DNA of 35,445 bases from Bacteroidales bacterium (lineage in GTDB: Bacteria > Bacteroidota > Bacteroidia > Bacteroidales > Prolixibacteraceae): assembly GCA_015654795.1 (NCBI GenBank), contig JAATGF010000081.1:1-35445 (forward strand), in the 5' to 3' direction. Shown here one piece after another: positions 1 through 7,769 of the stretch (the first letter of the stretch is position 1; every line of letters begins with the position of its first letter). The position numbers were made by a program, and so were the translations under genes. The notes under the pieces are model-generated. The model made no database searches and was not told the origin of the DNA. It saw only the letters and a list, made by a program, of their open reading frames with translations.

Positions 1-110
1 TGTATTTATCTACAAAGATATAGCAACTACGTTGCTGAGAGGAAAGCTGGGTAGTCGCGAAATCTACGTTTCTTTAGGAACTTTATAATGTATTTATCTC
101 TATTTGTACT
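1..110. repeat. REP-like repeat unit at the window edge
   Basis: A small inverted repeat (GCAAC-TAC-GTTGC, about 23-35) is followed by a block containing CTACGTTTCTTTAGGAAC. The 11-mer TGTATTTATCT occurs at 1-11 and again at 89-99, so the window may open inside a repeat of about 88 bp. This kind of short hairpin followed by a conserved tail resembles interspersed REP-like units of Bacteroidota. No coding potential is seen. Confidence 0.4.
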
Positions 111-877
111 AATGTTTTTTTTTAAAAAATAATGTTTTTTTAAGACATTGTATTCGGGTTGATCCAATAATTTGATGTTTATTCTCTTTGTATATCCACT
201 AATTTAAAAGAAACACGTATTAAACCAGGGATTTCTCCGATGGATCGGAGCAGGCTATCTGACCTTAAAAAACAAATTGTTCACATAGAAAGCAAATCAT
301 GATTTGTGTATAAAGAGTAGGTTACAAACGAGGGGCATCACAGAAGGCCGCGAAAGAGCTAACCGAAATAACCAGACAAAAGCGTGTTATCAAACTATCG
401 TGTAGCGATTAATACCGCATGTGCGGTATTGTAGAAACATCAAAGTCACAGATCTCCGGTACTGCGTTTCGGTTAAACTTTTTTCCTGGCAGAGGTTTCG
501 CAATAAAGGCGCATAGAACATCGATTTTCAATTAACTACGGCAGATGCGTCCTGTAATTCTATCTTGTTTTTCTGCAATCCCGCATACGCGGTAAAAAAT
601 TCTGTTGACAATCTTTTTTGATATTACAGGTACTTACTAAAATGCCCTTCAACGCAAAATGAAGAGGTTTTTTTATCGTCATAAACCTCATAAAACCTGA
701 AATTGAAAACTTTTTTTAACTGTCGCAAATTTGCTTGCATTAAGCAGATGCAACTTTTCAAACTAAAAAACGGCAAGATTAGGGCGGGGACAGATGAAAA
801 ACAAAAAGGTATTTTCACCAGGTAATCGAAACAATATATTTATATTTACAATGAAATAAAAAAATACCGCCTTAGTC
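111..877. other. Non-coding stretch upstream of the RhuM-family gene
   Basis: No convincing gene is seen in these bases. The stretch holds the REP-like block described separately at 395-599. It also has a perfect 10-bp palindrome, GCAAATTTGC, at 725-734, and an AT-rich leader just before the gene at 878. The leader contains TATATTTA, which is close to the Bacteroidota -7 consensus TAnnTTTG, but no matching -33 box is clear. Confidence 0.5.
395..599. repeat. REP-like repeat block, copy 1
   Basis: Bases 413-428 form a near-palindrome (TACCGCAT-GTGCGGTA) followed by TTGTAGAAACAT. Bases 502-599 are an inverted copy of 18523-18628: the reverse complement shares ACCGCGTATGCGG, then AACAAGATAGAATT, then GCATCTGCCGT and GTTAATTGAAAATCGATG, ending with TATGCGCCTTTAT. 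Inside the shared block GGCGCAT and ATGCGTC/ATGCGCC face each other, so an RNA or DNA hairpin of about 50 nt is possible. The copies are about 18 kb apart in opposite orientation. Confidence 0.75.
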
Positions 878-1873
878 ATGGAAAATAACAGCGAATTAAT
901 TCTTTACCAAAACCAAGATGGGAGCATTAAAATTGATGTTACAATTGATGGTGAAACGGTCTGGCTCACACAATCGCAAATCAGCGAACTTTTCCAGAAA
1001 GAACGAAGCGTGATTACCAAACACATAAATAACATTTTTGAAGAAGGAGAACTAAAAGAAGAAAGCAATGTGCAAATTTTGCACATTAGTGGGTCCGATC
1101 GTCCGGTTAGTTTCTATAATCTGGACGTGATAATTTCTGTAGGTTACCGCGTTAAATCCCCCCAGGGTACTCAATTCCGAATTTGGGCTACCCAAAGATT
1201 AAGGGAGCATATCATCAAGGGGTTCACTCTTAACGACGAACGATTCAAAACAGGTAATTCAATGAATTACTTTCGTGAATTACTTGATAGAATACGTGAG
1301 ATACGTATATCAGAGAAGGTATTTTACCAGCAGGTGAAGGATATTTATGCAACAAGCATCGATTACGATCCGTCCTCTACCATGACCCAAAAGTTTTTTC
1401 AAGAGGTTCAAAATAAATTTTTATGGGCGATTAGCGGGCAAACAGCCGCAGAATTAATTTATCACCGAGCGAACGCACAAAGCCCTCAAATGGGGTTGAC
1501 CTCTACCGACATTCCAAATAAAGTTCGTAAAACTGACGCTGAAATTGCAAAAAACTATCTCAATGAGGCTGAAGTTGCGGCATTAAAACTATTGGTGGAA
1601 CAATATTTGGCCTTTGCAGAATCTCAGGCATTGGCGCACAAGCCTATGTATATGAAAGATTGGATTAGTCGACTTGGAATGATACTAACAATGAATGAGC
1701 GCAATATACTGACTCACTCAGGAAAAATATCCCATGATCTTGCTATGAAAAAAGCGAATAAGGAATATGAGAAGTATAAGGAAGAGCAAAGACTGACTGA
1801 AAAATCAAATAGTCTGAGGGAGCTGGAAGAGGATCTCAAGCGTGCAAAACGATTATCAAAAGGTAAAGATTAA
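878..1873 (+). CDS. RhuM family protein
   Basis: This 331-residue protein matches the virulence RhuM family (named after a Salmonella pathogenicity-island gene) over most of its length. Residues about 24-60 (ETVWLTQSQISELFQKE onward) look like a winged-helix or KilA-N-like DNA-binding segment, followed by the family signature around YNLDVIISVGYRVKS (about 81-95) and RIWATQRLREHI (about 101-112). The last 35 residues are charged and probably coiled coil. The biochemical role of the family is not established; members are often carried by genomic islands and phage-like elements. The gene stands alone, has a terminator 20 nt downstream, and sits between repeats and a decayed phage-like fragment. 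The start is the first ATG and gives a family-typical N terminus. Family assignment is firm; function is open. Confidence 0.9.
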   Translation: MENNSELILYQNQDGSIKIDVTIDGETVWLTQSQISELFQKERSVITKHINNIFEEGELKEESNVQILHISGSDRPVSFYNLDVIISVGYRVKSPQGTQFRIWATQRLREHIIKGFTLNDERFKTGNSMNYFRELLDRIREIRISEKVFYQQVKDIYATSIDYDPSSTMTQKFFQEVQNKFLWAISGQTAAELIYHRANAQSPQMGLTSTDIPNKVRKTDAEIAKNYLNEAEVAALKLLVEQYLAFAESQALAHKPMYMKDWISRLGMILTMNERNILTHSGKISHDLAMKKANKEYEKYKEEQRLTEKSNSLRELEEDLKRAKRLSKGKD

Positions 1874-1893
1874 ATTTAAAACATTTTATCAAT

Positions 1894-1932
1894 AAAAAAC
1901 CTCATACGAAGCAATACCGCATGAGGTTTTTT
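1894..1932 (+). terminator. Rho-independent terminator after the RhuM gene
   Basis: A perfect 12-bp stem pairs AAAAAACCTCAT (1894-1905) with ATGAGGTTTTTT (1921-1932), with a 15-nt loop and a T-rich end. The loop and the right arm overlap AATACCGCAT (1913-1922), which has a perfect inverted partner ATGCGGTATT at 1968-1977. A REP-like unit may therefore have been co-opted here. Confidence 0.8.
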
Positions 1933-2236
1933 ATTGCGTCTATTAAATAGATAAACTAAATTTCAATATGCGGTATTTTGTTGCCATATAATGTGATTTT
2001 TAGGCGTTTACCTCTTGTATTTGTATTGTTTAATGTCGGAATAATATGAAAAGCAAGGTGCAAAATGAGATTATTGCGGATAACGTAGATACTTTTACTG
2101 CAAAAGAAGAACGCTTTTGTTATGAGTATTGCATCTAATTATAAACGTCACAAAGGCTCCCCCAACTTTTCAGCTTGATCCATATTTTGTCTTGATCTGA
2201 ATTGATTTGAGGAACTGGTTAGCCTACACCAAAAGA
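1933..2236. other. Intergenic stretch with a possible phage remnant
   Basis: No intact gene is seen. The right half of a 10-bp inverted repeat (ATGCGGTATT, 1968-1977) and the terminase-like fragment at 2046-2160 are the only features recognised. Confidence 0.5.
2046..2160 (+). pseudogene. Possible terminase small-subunit N-terminal remnant
   Basis: A 30-codon frame from ATG 2046 to TAA 2136 reads ...TFTAKEERFCYEYCI, like the opening of phage terminase small subunits (pattern T-x-K-x-E-R-F-C-x-E-Y). Shifting frame just after it gives NVTKA (about 2144-2158), which matches the following D-L-N-x-T-K-A-A signature of the same family. This suggests one frameshift and loss of the rest of the gene. 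The match is short and made by eye. Its position beside a RhuM gene and a tRNA fits a decayed prophage or island edge. Confidence 0.35.
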
Positions 2237-2276
2237 AAAAAGCCAGATAGATTACCGTAGCAACTATCTGGCTTTT
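2237..2276 (-). terminator. Terminator of tRNA-Val
   Basis: AAAAGCCAGATAG (2238-2250) pairs with CTATCTGGCTTTT (2264-2276) across a 13-nt loop. Read on the minus strand, the stem is followed by a T-rich run (CTTTTTTCTTTT), which places it just downstream of the tRNA. Confidence 0.85.
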
Positions 2277-2280
2277 AGGG

Positions 2281-2355
2281 TGGGAACTGATGGGTTCGAA
2301 CCATCGACCCTCTGCTTGTAAGGCAGATGCTCTGAACCAACTGAGCTAAGCTCCC
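2281..2355 (-). tRNA. tRNA-Val (anticodon TAC)
   Basis: The minus strand folds as a 75-nt cloverleaf. The acceptor arm GGGAGCT pairs with AGTTCCC (one G-T pair) and the D-arm TAGCTCAGTTGGT is standard. The anticodon arm TCTGC-CTTACAA-GCAGA carries TAC, and the T-arm GATGGTTCGAACCATC is standard. The 3' CCA is not encoded: the discriminator A is followed by CCC. A promoter of Bacteroidota type lies upstream and a terminator follows. The 3' end faces the RhuM/phage-remnant segment, as expected for a tRNA used as an integration site; that is inference. Confidence 0.95.
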
Positions 2356-2399
2356 TTTTACTTTTAACTTAACAGTAACTGCTTTGTTCAAAAGTGTTG

Positions 2400-2430
2400 C
2401 AAAGATAGACCTTTTTTAATTCGCTCCAAA
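2400..2430 (-). promoter_or_regulatory. Bacteroidota-type promoter for tRNA-Val
   Basis: On the minus strand TTTG (2430-2427) is followed by 19 nt and then TATCTTTG (2407-2400). This is an exact fit to the TTTG-N(17-23)-TAnnTTTG consensus of the primary sigma factor of Bacteroidota. It lies about 45 nt before the tRNA. Confidence 0.7.
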
Positions 2431-2655
2431 CTTTTCGGAGAAAAACACCCACTTTTTTTCCGGAAAATTTAATTCTGCCCGATCCAAATTCACAACCCCT
2501 TGTTATTCAATGCAAAATCTCTACACACGGCAGAAGCACTGAAAAACAAGTCGCCTTCAGGGATGCGTATTGGAAGTTTTAAACCTTGCTTTTACTCCAA
2601 CCCATAATTGTATAATTTGTTTACCGGATAAATATTAAGGGATTGCACCAAAGAT

Positions 2656-2699
2656 AATGTCTCAATTCCTCTCATATGTACAGAAGGAATTGAGACATT
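2656..2699 (-). terminator. Hairpin terminator after the DUF1080 gene
   Basis: AATGTCTCAATTCCT (2656-2670) pairs perfectly with AGGAATTGAGACATT (2685-2699), with a 14-nt loop. It follows the minus-strand gene ending at 2742. Between the two lies a second near-perfect palindrome, GACCGCGACC/GGTTGCGGTC (2711-2730). The T-tract is weak (ATCTTT), so a purely structural role is possible. Confidence 0.6.
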
Positions 2700-2741
2700 T
2701 TATCAACAGTGACCGCGACCGGTTGCGGTCAATTCGTTGTG

Positions 2742-3539
2742 CTACTGAAGCAGCCCGACAGGGATCGCTTTAATAGGCTCAATTCCAAGTGTTTTCACAA
2801 ACAATTCTCCTCCTTCGGACTGGATTTGAATTTTACCTTTAGTAAGGGGCTGCACCTCGCCATTTTCGATTTTACCCGAATTATAATTGATCATATTCAC
2901 TTTCCCGTTTACAACATGGACTGAAGTGCGGCCGAGACAATATAAATCGATCACGTTCCATTCGCCTTTAGGATTTTCGTAATCAGCACTCTTCCCGGCT
3001 ATCGGCGCTGTCTGCCCCTGTCCAAAAGTTGTTTTTTCGCCGGTTGGAGAATAAGTATACGATTTACCATCGTCACTTTTTACGGCAGGAATTTCGAAGT
3101 AGCTTTTACCCATGCAATATGAATCGCCCATTTTGCCCGTACACAGCTGAAATTCGTGTGATGACATCCACACATCCAGTCCGGCACCAAATTCGCCATA
3201 ACTATGGTAAAGCAATCCCGAATTGAGTTGTTTGGAAGCTTTATCTCCCCATTTAAATATCATTCGTATATGGTAGTTTTCGTACTCCTTTTCGGTAGCA
3301 ATAGAAGCATTCTCCTCACCGGAAATACGTAAAACCTTGGCGCCATCCAACTTAACGACCGAGAAAATTTTCAGCGGATCGACATTCAGTCCGACAGGCG
3401 AACCACCCTTTTCTTTCGGACCGATGTAAGTGTTCCAACCTTTGAGATCTTTTCCATTCAGGAGCGACCTCATTCCCTTCTGAGAAAATCCGCTTGTCGT
3501 AACGGATATTACAATACAAATCAAAATCAGTTTCTTCAT
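2742..3539 (-). CDS. Secreted DUF1080 (3-keto-disaccharide hydrolase family) protein
   Basis: The 265-residue protein starts with a signal peptide (MKKLILICIVISVTTSGFSQ), and then carries a DUF1080 concanavalin-like beta-sandwich, opening with SLLNGKDLKGWNTY as family members do. The NSGLLYHS and W-N-V-I-D-L-Y segments are typical core strands. Family members hydrolyse or eliminate 3-keto-glycosides, or act as secreted glycan-binding or hydrolytic proteins. The open frame continues 18 codons upstream to 3593, but ATG 3539 gives a proper signal peptide and was chosen. The gene is monocistronic with a hairpin after it. A Tat-exported Gfo/Idh/MocA oxidoreductase at 16.3 kb could make the keto-sugar substrate, but the two genes are far apart, so that is only a suggestion. 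The exact substrate is unknown. Confidence 0.88.
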   Translation of the reverse strand: MKKLILICIVISVTTSGFSQKGMRSLLNGKDLKGWNTYIGPKEKGGSPVGLNVDPLKIFSVVKLDGAKVLRISGEENASIATEKEYENYHIRMIFKWGDKASKQLNSGLLYHSYGEFGAGLDVWMSSHEFQLCTGKMGDSYCMGKSYFEIPAVKSDDGKSYTYSPTGEKTTFGQGQTAPIAGKSADYENPKGEWNVIDLYCLGRTSVHVVNGKVNMINYNSGKIENGEVQPLTKGKIQIQSEGGELFVKTLGIEPIKAIPVGLLQ

Positions 3540-3640
3540 CCGTAAATAGTTTGTTTTTAATAGTCGGATGTAACTCGCATGTGAAATTTTCATCCGTGTA
3601 TGTGTTTAACGAACATGCTCGTTTTATGAGCGTATTTTAT

Positions 3641-3674
3641 AAAAAGAGACTGCCCCTAGAACGGGGCAGTTTAA
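3641..3674 (-). terminator. Rho-independent terminator after the small HTH gene
   Basis: ACTGCCCC (3649-3656) pairs with GGGGCAGT (3663-3670) across a 6-nt loop. On the minus strand the stem is followed by CTCTTTTT. It sits about 20 nt after the minus-strand gene that ends at 3696. Confidence 0.85.
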
Positions 3675-3695
3675 AAGTTTATATTGATGTATTAA

Positions 3696-3944
3696 TTACT
3701 TGTGTTCGAGTATTTCCTGGGCTTTTTCCAAGATTGTTGTGTCGTCGAGTAAAATAATCCCGCCCTGCGGTCCCTGCTCAATATGCATCCCGACACATGT
3801 CCCTTTTTCATAATGCGTTGCGCCAAAATAATTCCTCACGGTTTCAACATCGATGCCAAGCTCCTGAGCGATTCGCTGCATTGAACCGTGAGGTAAATGA
3901 TCCTTTATATCACGAAGCTCATTAAAGGTTATTTTTTTAGTCAT
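3696..3944 (-). CDS. Small helix-turn-helix DNA-binding protein
   Basis: This is an 82-residue protein. Residues about 8-40 form a predicted helix-turn-helix (LRDIKDHLPHGSMQRIAQEL then GIDVETVRNYFG), resembling a short DNA-binding protein family common in Bacteroidota. A Gly-rich segment (about 52-63, GMHIEQGPQGGI) and a C-terminal helix (ILEKAQEILEH) follow. It is monocistronic with a strong terminator, and the encoded protein is acidic to neutral. No partner gene suggests a target. It may be a nucleoid-associated or autoregulatory protein; no specific function is claimed. Confidence 0.75.
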   Translation of the reverse strand: MTKKITFNELRDIKDHLPHGSMQRIAQELGIDVETVRNYFGATHYEKGTCVGMHIEQGPQGGIILLDDTTILEKAQEILEHK

Positions 3945-4631
3945 AGTGAAAAGATTTAAAAAGTTAATAATTAATACACAATCTTAAAGACGTTAATCAA
4001 CCTGGACACGCCGAAAATTAACATTAAATATTCAATATTGTAACTGAAATTTAACAGCTTTCCCTATAAAAAACTGAAATTTAGGATTATTAACAATTAG
4101 AGATTATCAGCATAAAAGCAAGTCGCTGTATTTCAAATTATTGAATCAGGAACAGAATCACTCCCCGGCCTGCCTGCGAAAGGTGTTTTACAACATGTCA
4201 CGTCAGAAATATTGTTTTGCAGCGCATAAGCAATGAGAACTATAAAATATCGTATTCCTTGTTTCAGATATTTGAACCTGAAAAGCTTTTTCTTGCCACC
4301 AAATCTCCAAGTCGCAAAAACCCGCCATTAGCTCAATTTAATACTTTAACTTTGGTGGTATTTTGTGCATTGGTGGCATTTTTTGTTTTGCTATTTTGGG
4401 GAAACCTCAATTATAGGAATACGTAATTTTGCCTTTCCGATTATCTATAGCAAAATCGTTTCTAATTACCTTCAAGAGTTATGCCAATCAATTGTATAAC
4501 CTATCGTACGAGATAGGTTGCCAAACTTATATTCGGGACAATAGAATTGTTTATTTCTATGCGATTATTATAAAATAATATTTAGAAGCCGTGCTATTTT
4601 TAATCCTTGCCCGTTTTCTCTCCATCAGGCG
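3945..4631. other. Long intergenic region with a hairpin and gene-like AT-rich text
   Basis: No supported gene. A 69-codon open frame at 4217-4426 was rejected because it lacks a leader and a family resemblance. Bases 4290-4400 contain phrase-like repeats (CTTGCCACCAAATCTCCAAG; GTGGTATTTTGTGCATTGGT; GGTGGCATTTTTTGTTTTG) of a type often seen in non-coding DNA of this phylum. An 8-bp inverted repeat AACCTATC/GATAGGTT lies at 4499-4520. Confidence 0.5.
4499..4520. repeat. Short inverted repeat (hairpin)
   Basis: AACCTATC and GATAGGTT form an 8-bp perfect stem around GTACGA. It lies 112 nt beyond the stop of the minus-strand NagZ fusion gene. There is no T-tract, so it is not a clear terminator; it could be an operator or mRNA 3'-end structure. 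Confidence 0.4.
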
Positions 4632-7598
4632 CTATCGTCCTTTTGCTTTATCTGCTTTTTGCAGAATTTCATATGCGGCTTCCTGGATCAACTCCCTAAG
4701 TTTTAAATGGTTGATTGTATTATTCATACGCGTTGGATAAACCCTGTTCGAAAAGAATAAAAAAAGCATCCCGGTTGCGGGGTCTGCCCAGGCGAATGTT
4801 CCTGTAAAACCACTGTGGCCAAAGCTCGCATCGCTGGCCATTGGCGCAGGATAGGCTTCACCAATTCGTCTTAGATTATTTCGTGGATAGGGTTTATCAA
4901 ATCCATATCCGCGCCTGTTATCCAGTTGTTCGAAATGACGCCGTGTCCACTCTTTCATTGTTGCCTCCGAGATATATTGATCGCCGCCATAATAGCCATA
5001 ATTCAGATACATCTGCATCATTTTTGCCGCATCATTAATCGTCCCGAATAAACCTGCATTGCCGGAAATTCCGCCAAGAACGGCGGCAGCTTCGTCATGC
5101 ACAAATCCTTGCAACTGTTCTTTACGAAATGAATCATCGAATTCAGTAGGATCGATGTTTTCGATTGGCTGATATAAATAAGGCCGATAAGTAAGCGTGT
5201 AGGCTCCAAGCGGACGATAGAAGTTATCCTTAAGATATGATTCATAATCCATTTGACTTAATGACTCGATAATACGCGGGAAAATGATAAATCCCAAATC
5301 AGAATAAACGTAACGCTTCCTTTTCAATAAGGCCGATTTTTTAATAGAAGCATAAACAGAGTCGCGAAAACTATTTAAAAGATACAGATCTTTGCTCACC
5401 CTAAGCGAATACTTCTCTGTCGAATCTTTAGAGTAGAATCCCGTTTTATAATTTCCGCTTTTATCAACAGTTTGTAACCAAAACGGAATTCCCGTTTTAA
5501 GACGTGCCTGATGCGAAAGTACATCTGCCACGATAAGCCCTTGTTTATTGCTCCCCTTCCAGTCGGTCCAGTAATCACTCATCTTTTTATTGACAGCGAG
5601 CTTTTTCTGATCAGTTAACCTCATTAAAGCGGGTACCGGCGCCATGATTTTAGTCAATGAGGCAAAATCGAACAGATTATCCTGAAGAAGTGGTTGTTCT
5701 CCGCTATAAGTCTGGTAACCATATGATTCTTCGAAGAAGACCTTCCCGTTTTTGGCCAAAAAAATCGCACATCCGGGGAAAGCTTTCTCTGTTAACCCCA
5801 TATTTACAAGTGAATCAATCTTTTTTTTTAAATAGGTTGAGTCGACTCCCAGCTCTTCAGGAAGCGTATATTTAAACCGATCAGCGAATAAAGTAACCAA
5901 TCCATCACCCGAGTGAAAATTACCATTCACATTAACCGGCAGTTTTCCCTTAGCCCCGAATGCACCAAATATCAATTGTCCGGCAAGATCCTGAGATTCC
6001 GGCGTCTCCTGGTAAGCGACAATCAGACCATTTGCCTGTTGAACTTCATCAAAATAATCAAGTACATACGGATTACCAAAAACGACGATGATCGATTTAC
6101 AATTTGCAGCAACTTCCTGTACGACTTCTTTTTGAGTATTCGTAATTCTATATTTCGACGATACAAAATTACCAAGATTGTTTACACCCGCTATCACGAG
6201 ATTATATTTTTTCAATTGAATCATCAGCTTTTTAATCGCTGCATCATTAGCATCTTTTGCAATGAAAAAATGATCTGTCCGCGTATATTTTCCAAGCGAC
6301 TGTTGAAATTTTGTAATATTTCCCCGACCGATACTGACGGTGGCAATTTTCAATGTGTCGAGGCGTCGTAATGGCAAAAGCTCATTTGCATTCTTAAGAA
6401 CAGTGAGTGATTGCTGGGCAACATTCCGCAATGTCATCCGATAGGCTGATTGATTAAGATCGGCGTAGAGATTGTTGGTTTTTACAGGAACGTAATTATT
6501 TAGCCCTGCCCACCGTTTGATCATCAGAATCTTTTTGCACTTCGCATTAATCGCGTCAACAGAAATCTGACCATTTGAGATCGCTTTTTTTACTGCCCCG
6601 ATAACTTTCGTGGGGTTGAGCACAAATTCGAGTAAATCGTTACCGGCCAGCAAGGCCTTTACCTCAGTACTATCAAGATCTTCAGTATCTTCTGCACCTT
6701 CCATATTCATTGCATCGGTGACCACCAATCCTTCGAACCCGAATTCACCAATCAGTAAATCCTGAATCATGGGTTTCGAACCCGTGGCAGCTACTCTGCT
6801 ACTATCCAATGAAGGGACACTTAAATGACCAGTCATAATTCCACCTATTCCATATTTTACCGCATTTCGGAAGGGGACAAGTTCGATTGAGTCAAGCTGA
6901 GCCCTGTTATGAGAAATTACAGGAAGCGCAAAATGCGAATCCTTTTGTGTATCGCCATGACCCGGAAAGTGTTTAAACGTGGCCAACACCTGTTGCGACT
7001 GCAATCCAAGTCCGTATGCCACAGCTTTTTGAAAGACCAGCTTCGGATTATCGCCATACGATCGGAAACCGATAACAGGGTTGAGCGGATTACTGTTCAC
7101 ATCGGCAACAGGCGCAAAATTAATGTGAATGCCCAGCCGTTTACACTGTCGGCCCAAATCAGCCCCTAAATCATAAACCAAAGAGTCGTTGTAAATTGCC
7201 CCGATCGTAAAACCATAAGGGTATTTAATACAGCTGTCCAGTCGCATTGATAATCCATATTCGGCATCGATAGCAACCAAAAGCGGCGTTTTCGATATTT
7301 TCTGAAGTTGATTGACCATATTGACATGACGCATCGGTCCTCCCTGCATCGCGATAATTCCACCGATCTTGTTCTCGCTTATCATTTTTGTTAATTTCGT
7401 CATATGCGCCGATCCCTTCGAGGAATATGCCGGAACCATAATTAGCTGCCCAATTTTCTCGTCAATTGTCAGCGACTTAAAAACGGAATCCACCCATTGA
7501 TCGTTTTCGTAACGAAGGAAAGGGGGGCGGATCTTCGGCTGAGCAAATAAAAATGAGCTAAAAAATGATAATATAATTACAGCTAGTAACTTATGCAT
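4632..7598 (-). CDS. NagZ-type GH3 beta-N-acetylglucosaminidase fused to an AmiE/beta-lactamase-like serine hydrolase
   Basis: This is a 988-residue secreted fusion with signal peptide MHKLLAVIILSFFSSFLFAQ. Residues about 33-370 are a GH3 N-terminal domain with the NagZ signature KHFPGHGDTQKDSH (209-222), which supplies the His of the Asp/His dyad, and nucleophile D295 in VVTDAMNM. Residues about 390-575 are the second GH3 domain, as in two-domain Bacillus NagZ. Residues about 585-988 are a beta-lactamase/class C-like serine hydrolase: S647-LT-K650 (SxxK), Y765-S-D767 (YxN-like, with Asp in place of Asn) and HSGFTG (929-934, KTG-equivalent). In Bacillus the separate NagZ and AmiE (MurNAc-L-Ala amidase, same fold family) proteins strip muropeptides before NamZ acts; here both appear in one chain opposite namZ. 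Inference: extracytoplasmic peptidoglycan-fragment breakdown. The C-terminal activity (amidase, esterase or peptidase) is not proven. Confidence 0.9.
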   Translation of the reverse strand: MHKLLAVIILSFFSSFLFAQPKIRPPFLRYENDQWVDSVFKSLTIDEKIGQLIMVPAYSSKGSAHMTKLTKMISENKIGGIIAMQGGPMRHVNMVNQLQKISKTPLLVAIDAEYGLSMRLDSCIKYPYGFTIGAIYNDSLVYDLGADLGRQCKRLGIHINFAPVADVNSNPLNPVIGFRSYGDNPKLVFQKAVAYGLGLQSQQVLATFKHFPGHGDTQKDSHFALPVISHNRAQLDSIELVPFRNAVKYGIGGIMTGHLSVPSLDSSRVAATGSKPMIQDLLIGEFGFEGLVVTDAMNMEGAEDTEDLDSTEVKALLAGNDLLEFVLNPTKVIGAVKKAISNGQISVDAINAKCKKILMIKRWAGLNNYVPVKTNNLYADLNQSAYRMTLRNVAQQSLTVLKNANELLPLRRLDTLKIATVSIGRGNITKFQQSLGKYTRTDHFFIAKDANDAAIKKLMIQLKKYNLVIAGVNNLGNFVSSKYRITNTQKEVVQEVAANCKSIIVVFGNPYVLDYFDEVQQANGLIVAYQETPESQDLAGQLIFGAFGAKGKLPVNVNGNFHSGDGLVTLFADRFKYTLPEELGVDSTYLKKKIDSLVNMGLTEKAFPGCAIFLAKNGKVFFEESYGYQTYSGEQPLLQDNLFDFASLTKIMAPVPALMRLTDQKKLAVNKKMSDYWTDWKGSNKQGLIVADVLSHQARLKTGIPFWLQTVDKSGNYKTGFYSKDSTEKYSLRVSKDLYLLNSFRDSVYASIKKSALLKRKRYVYSDLGFIIFPRIIESLSQMDYESYLKDNFYRPLGAYTLTYRPYLYQPIENIDPTEFDDSFRKEQLQGFVHDEAAAVLGGISGNAGLFGTINDAAKMMQMYLNYGYYGGDQYISEATMKEWTRRHFEQLDNRRGYGFDKPYPRNNLRRIGEAYPAPMASDASFGHSGFTGTFAWADPATGMLFLFFSNRVYPTRMNNTINHLKLRELIQEAAYEILQKADKAKGR

Positions 7599-7635
7599 AT
7601 ATATTTTTTACTTGACGTATTCAAATGAATTTGCT

Positions 7636-7643
7636 CAAAAATA
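7636..7643 (-). promoter_or_regulatory. Candidate -7 box for the NagZ fusion gene
   Basis: The minus strand reads TATTTTTG, a perfect TAnnTTTG match, 38 nt before the start codon at 7598. Upstream TTTG motifs exist but sit at 12 and 25 nt rather than the usual 17-23, so the assignment is tentative. Confidence 0.35.
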
Positions 7644-7701
7644 GGGAAATCAATACAAAACAGCGACCCAAATAGCTTTTTATTAAAAAACAAATGCAAA
7701 G

Positions 7702-7734
7702 TTTCTGATTTATTAAATCATATCAATACTTTCG
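7702..7734 (+). promoter_or_regulatory. Candidate promoter for the namZ-symporter run
   Basis: TTTC (7702-7705), a 21-nt spacer and TACTTTCG (7727-7734) fit the Bacteroidota -33/-7 pattern with one mismatch in each box. It lies 35 nt before the ATG at 7770, in the divergent intergenic region shared with the NagZ fusion gene. Confidence 0.35.
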
Positions 7735-7769
7735 CAGATAATCAAAATAAAGATCAGCATACAATCGCT

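Noticed and set aside
4217..4426. 69-codon plus-strand open frame with one hydrophobic stretch
   Set aside because: The hydrophobic part comes from the phrase-like GTGGTATTTTGTGCATTGG text; there is no promoter or family resemblance, and the frame sits in repeat-like intergenic DNA.
5913..6371. 152-codon plus-strand frame inside the GH3 fusion gene
   Set aside because: It is antisense to a well-conserved enzyme, with no family resemblance or start signal.
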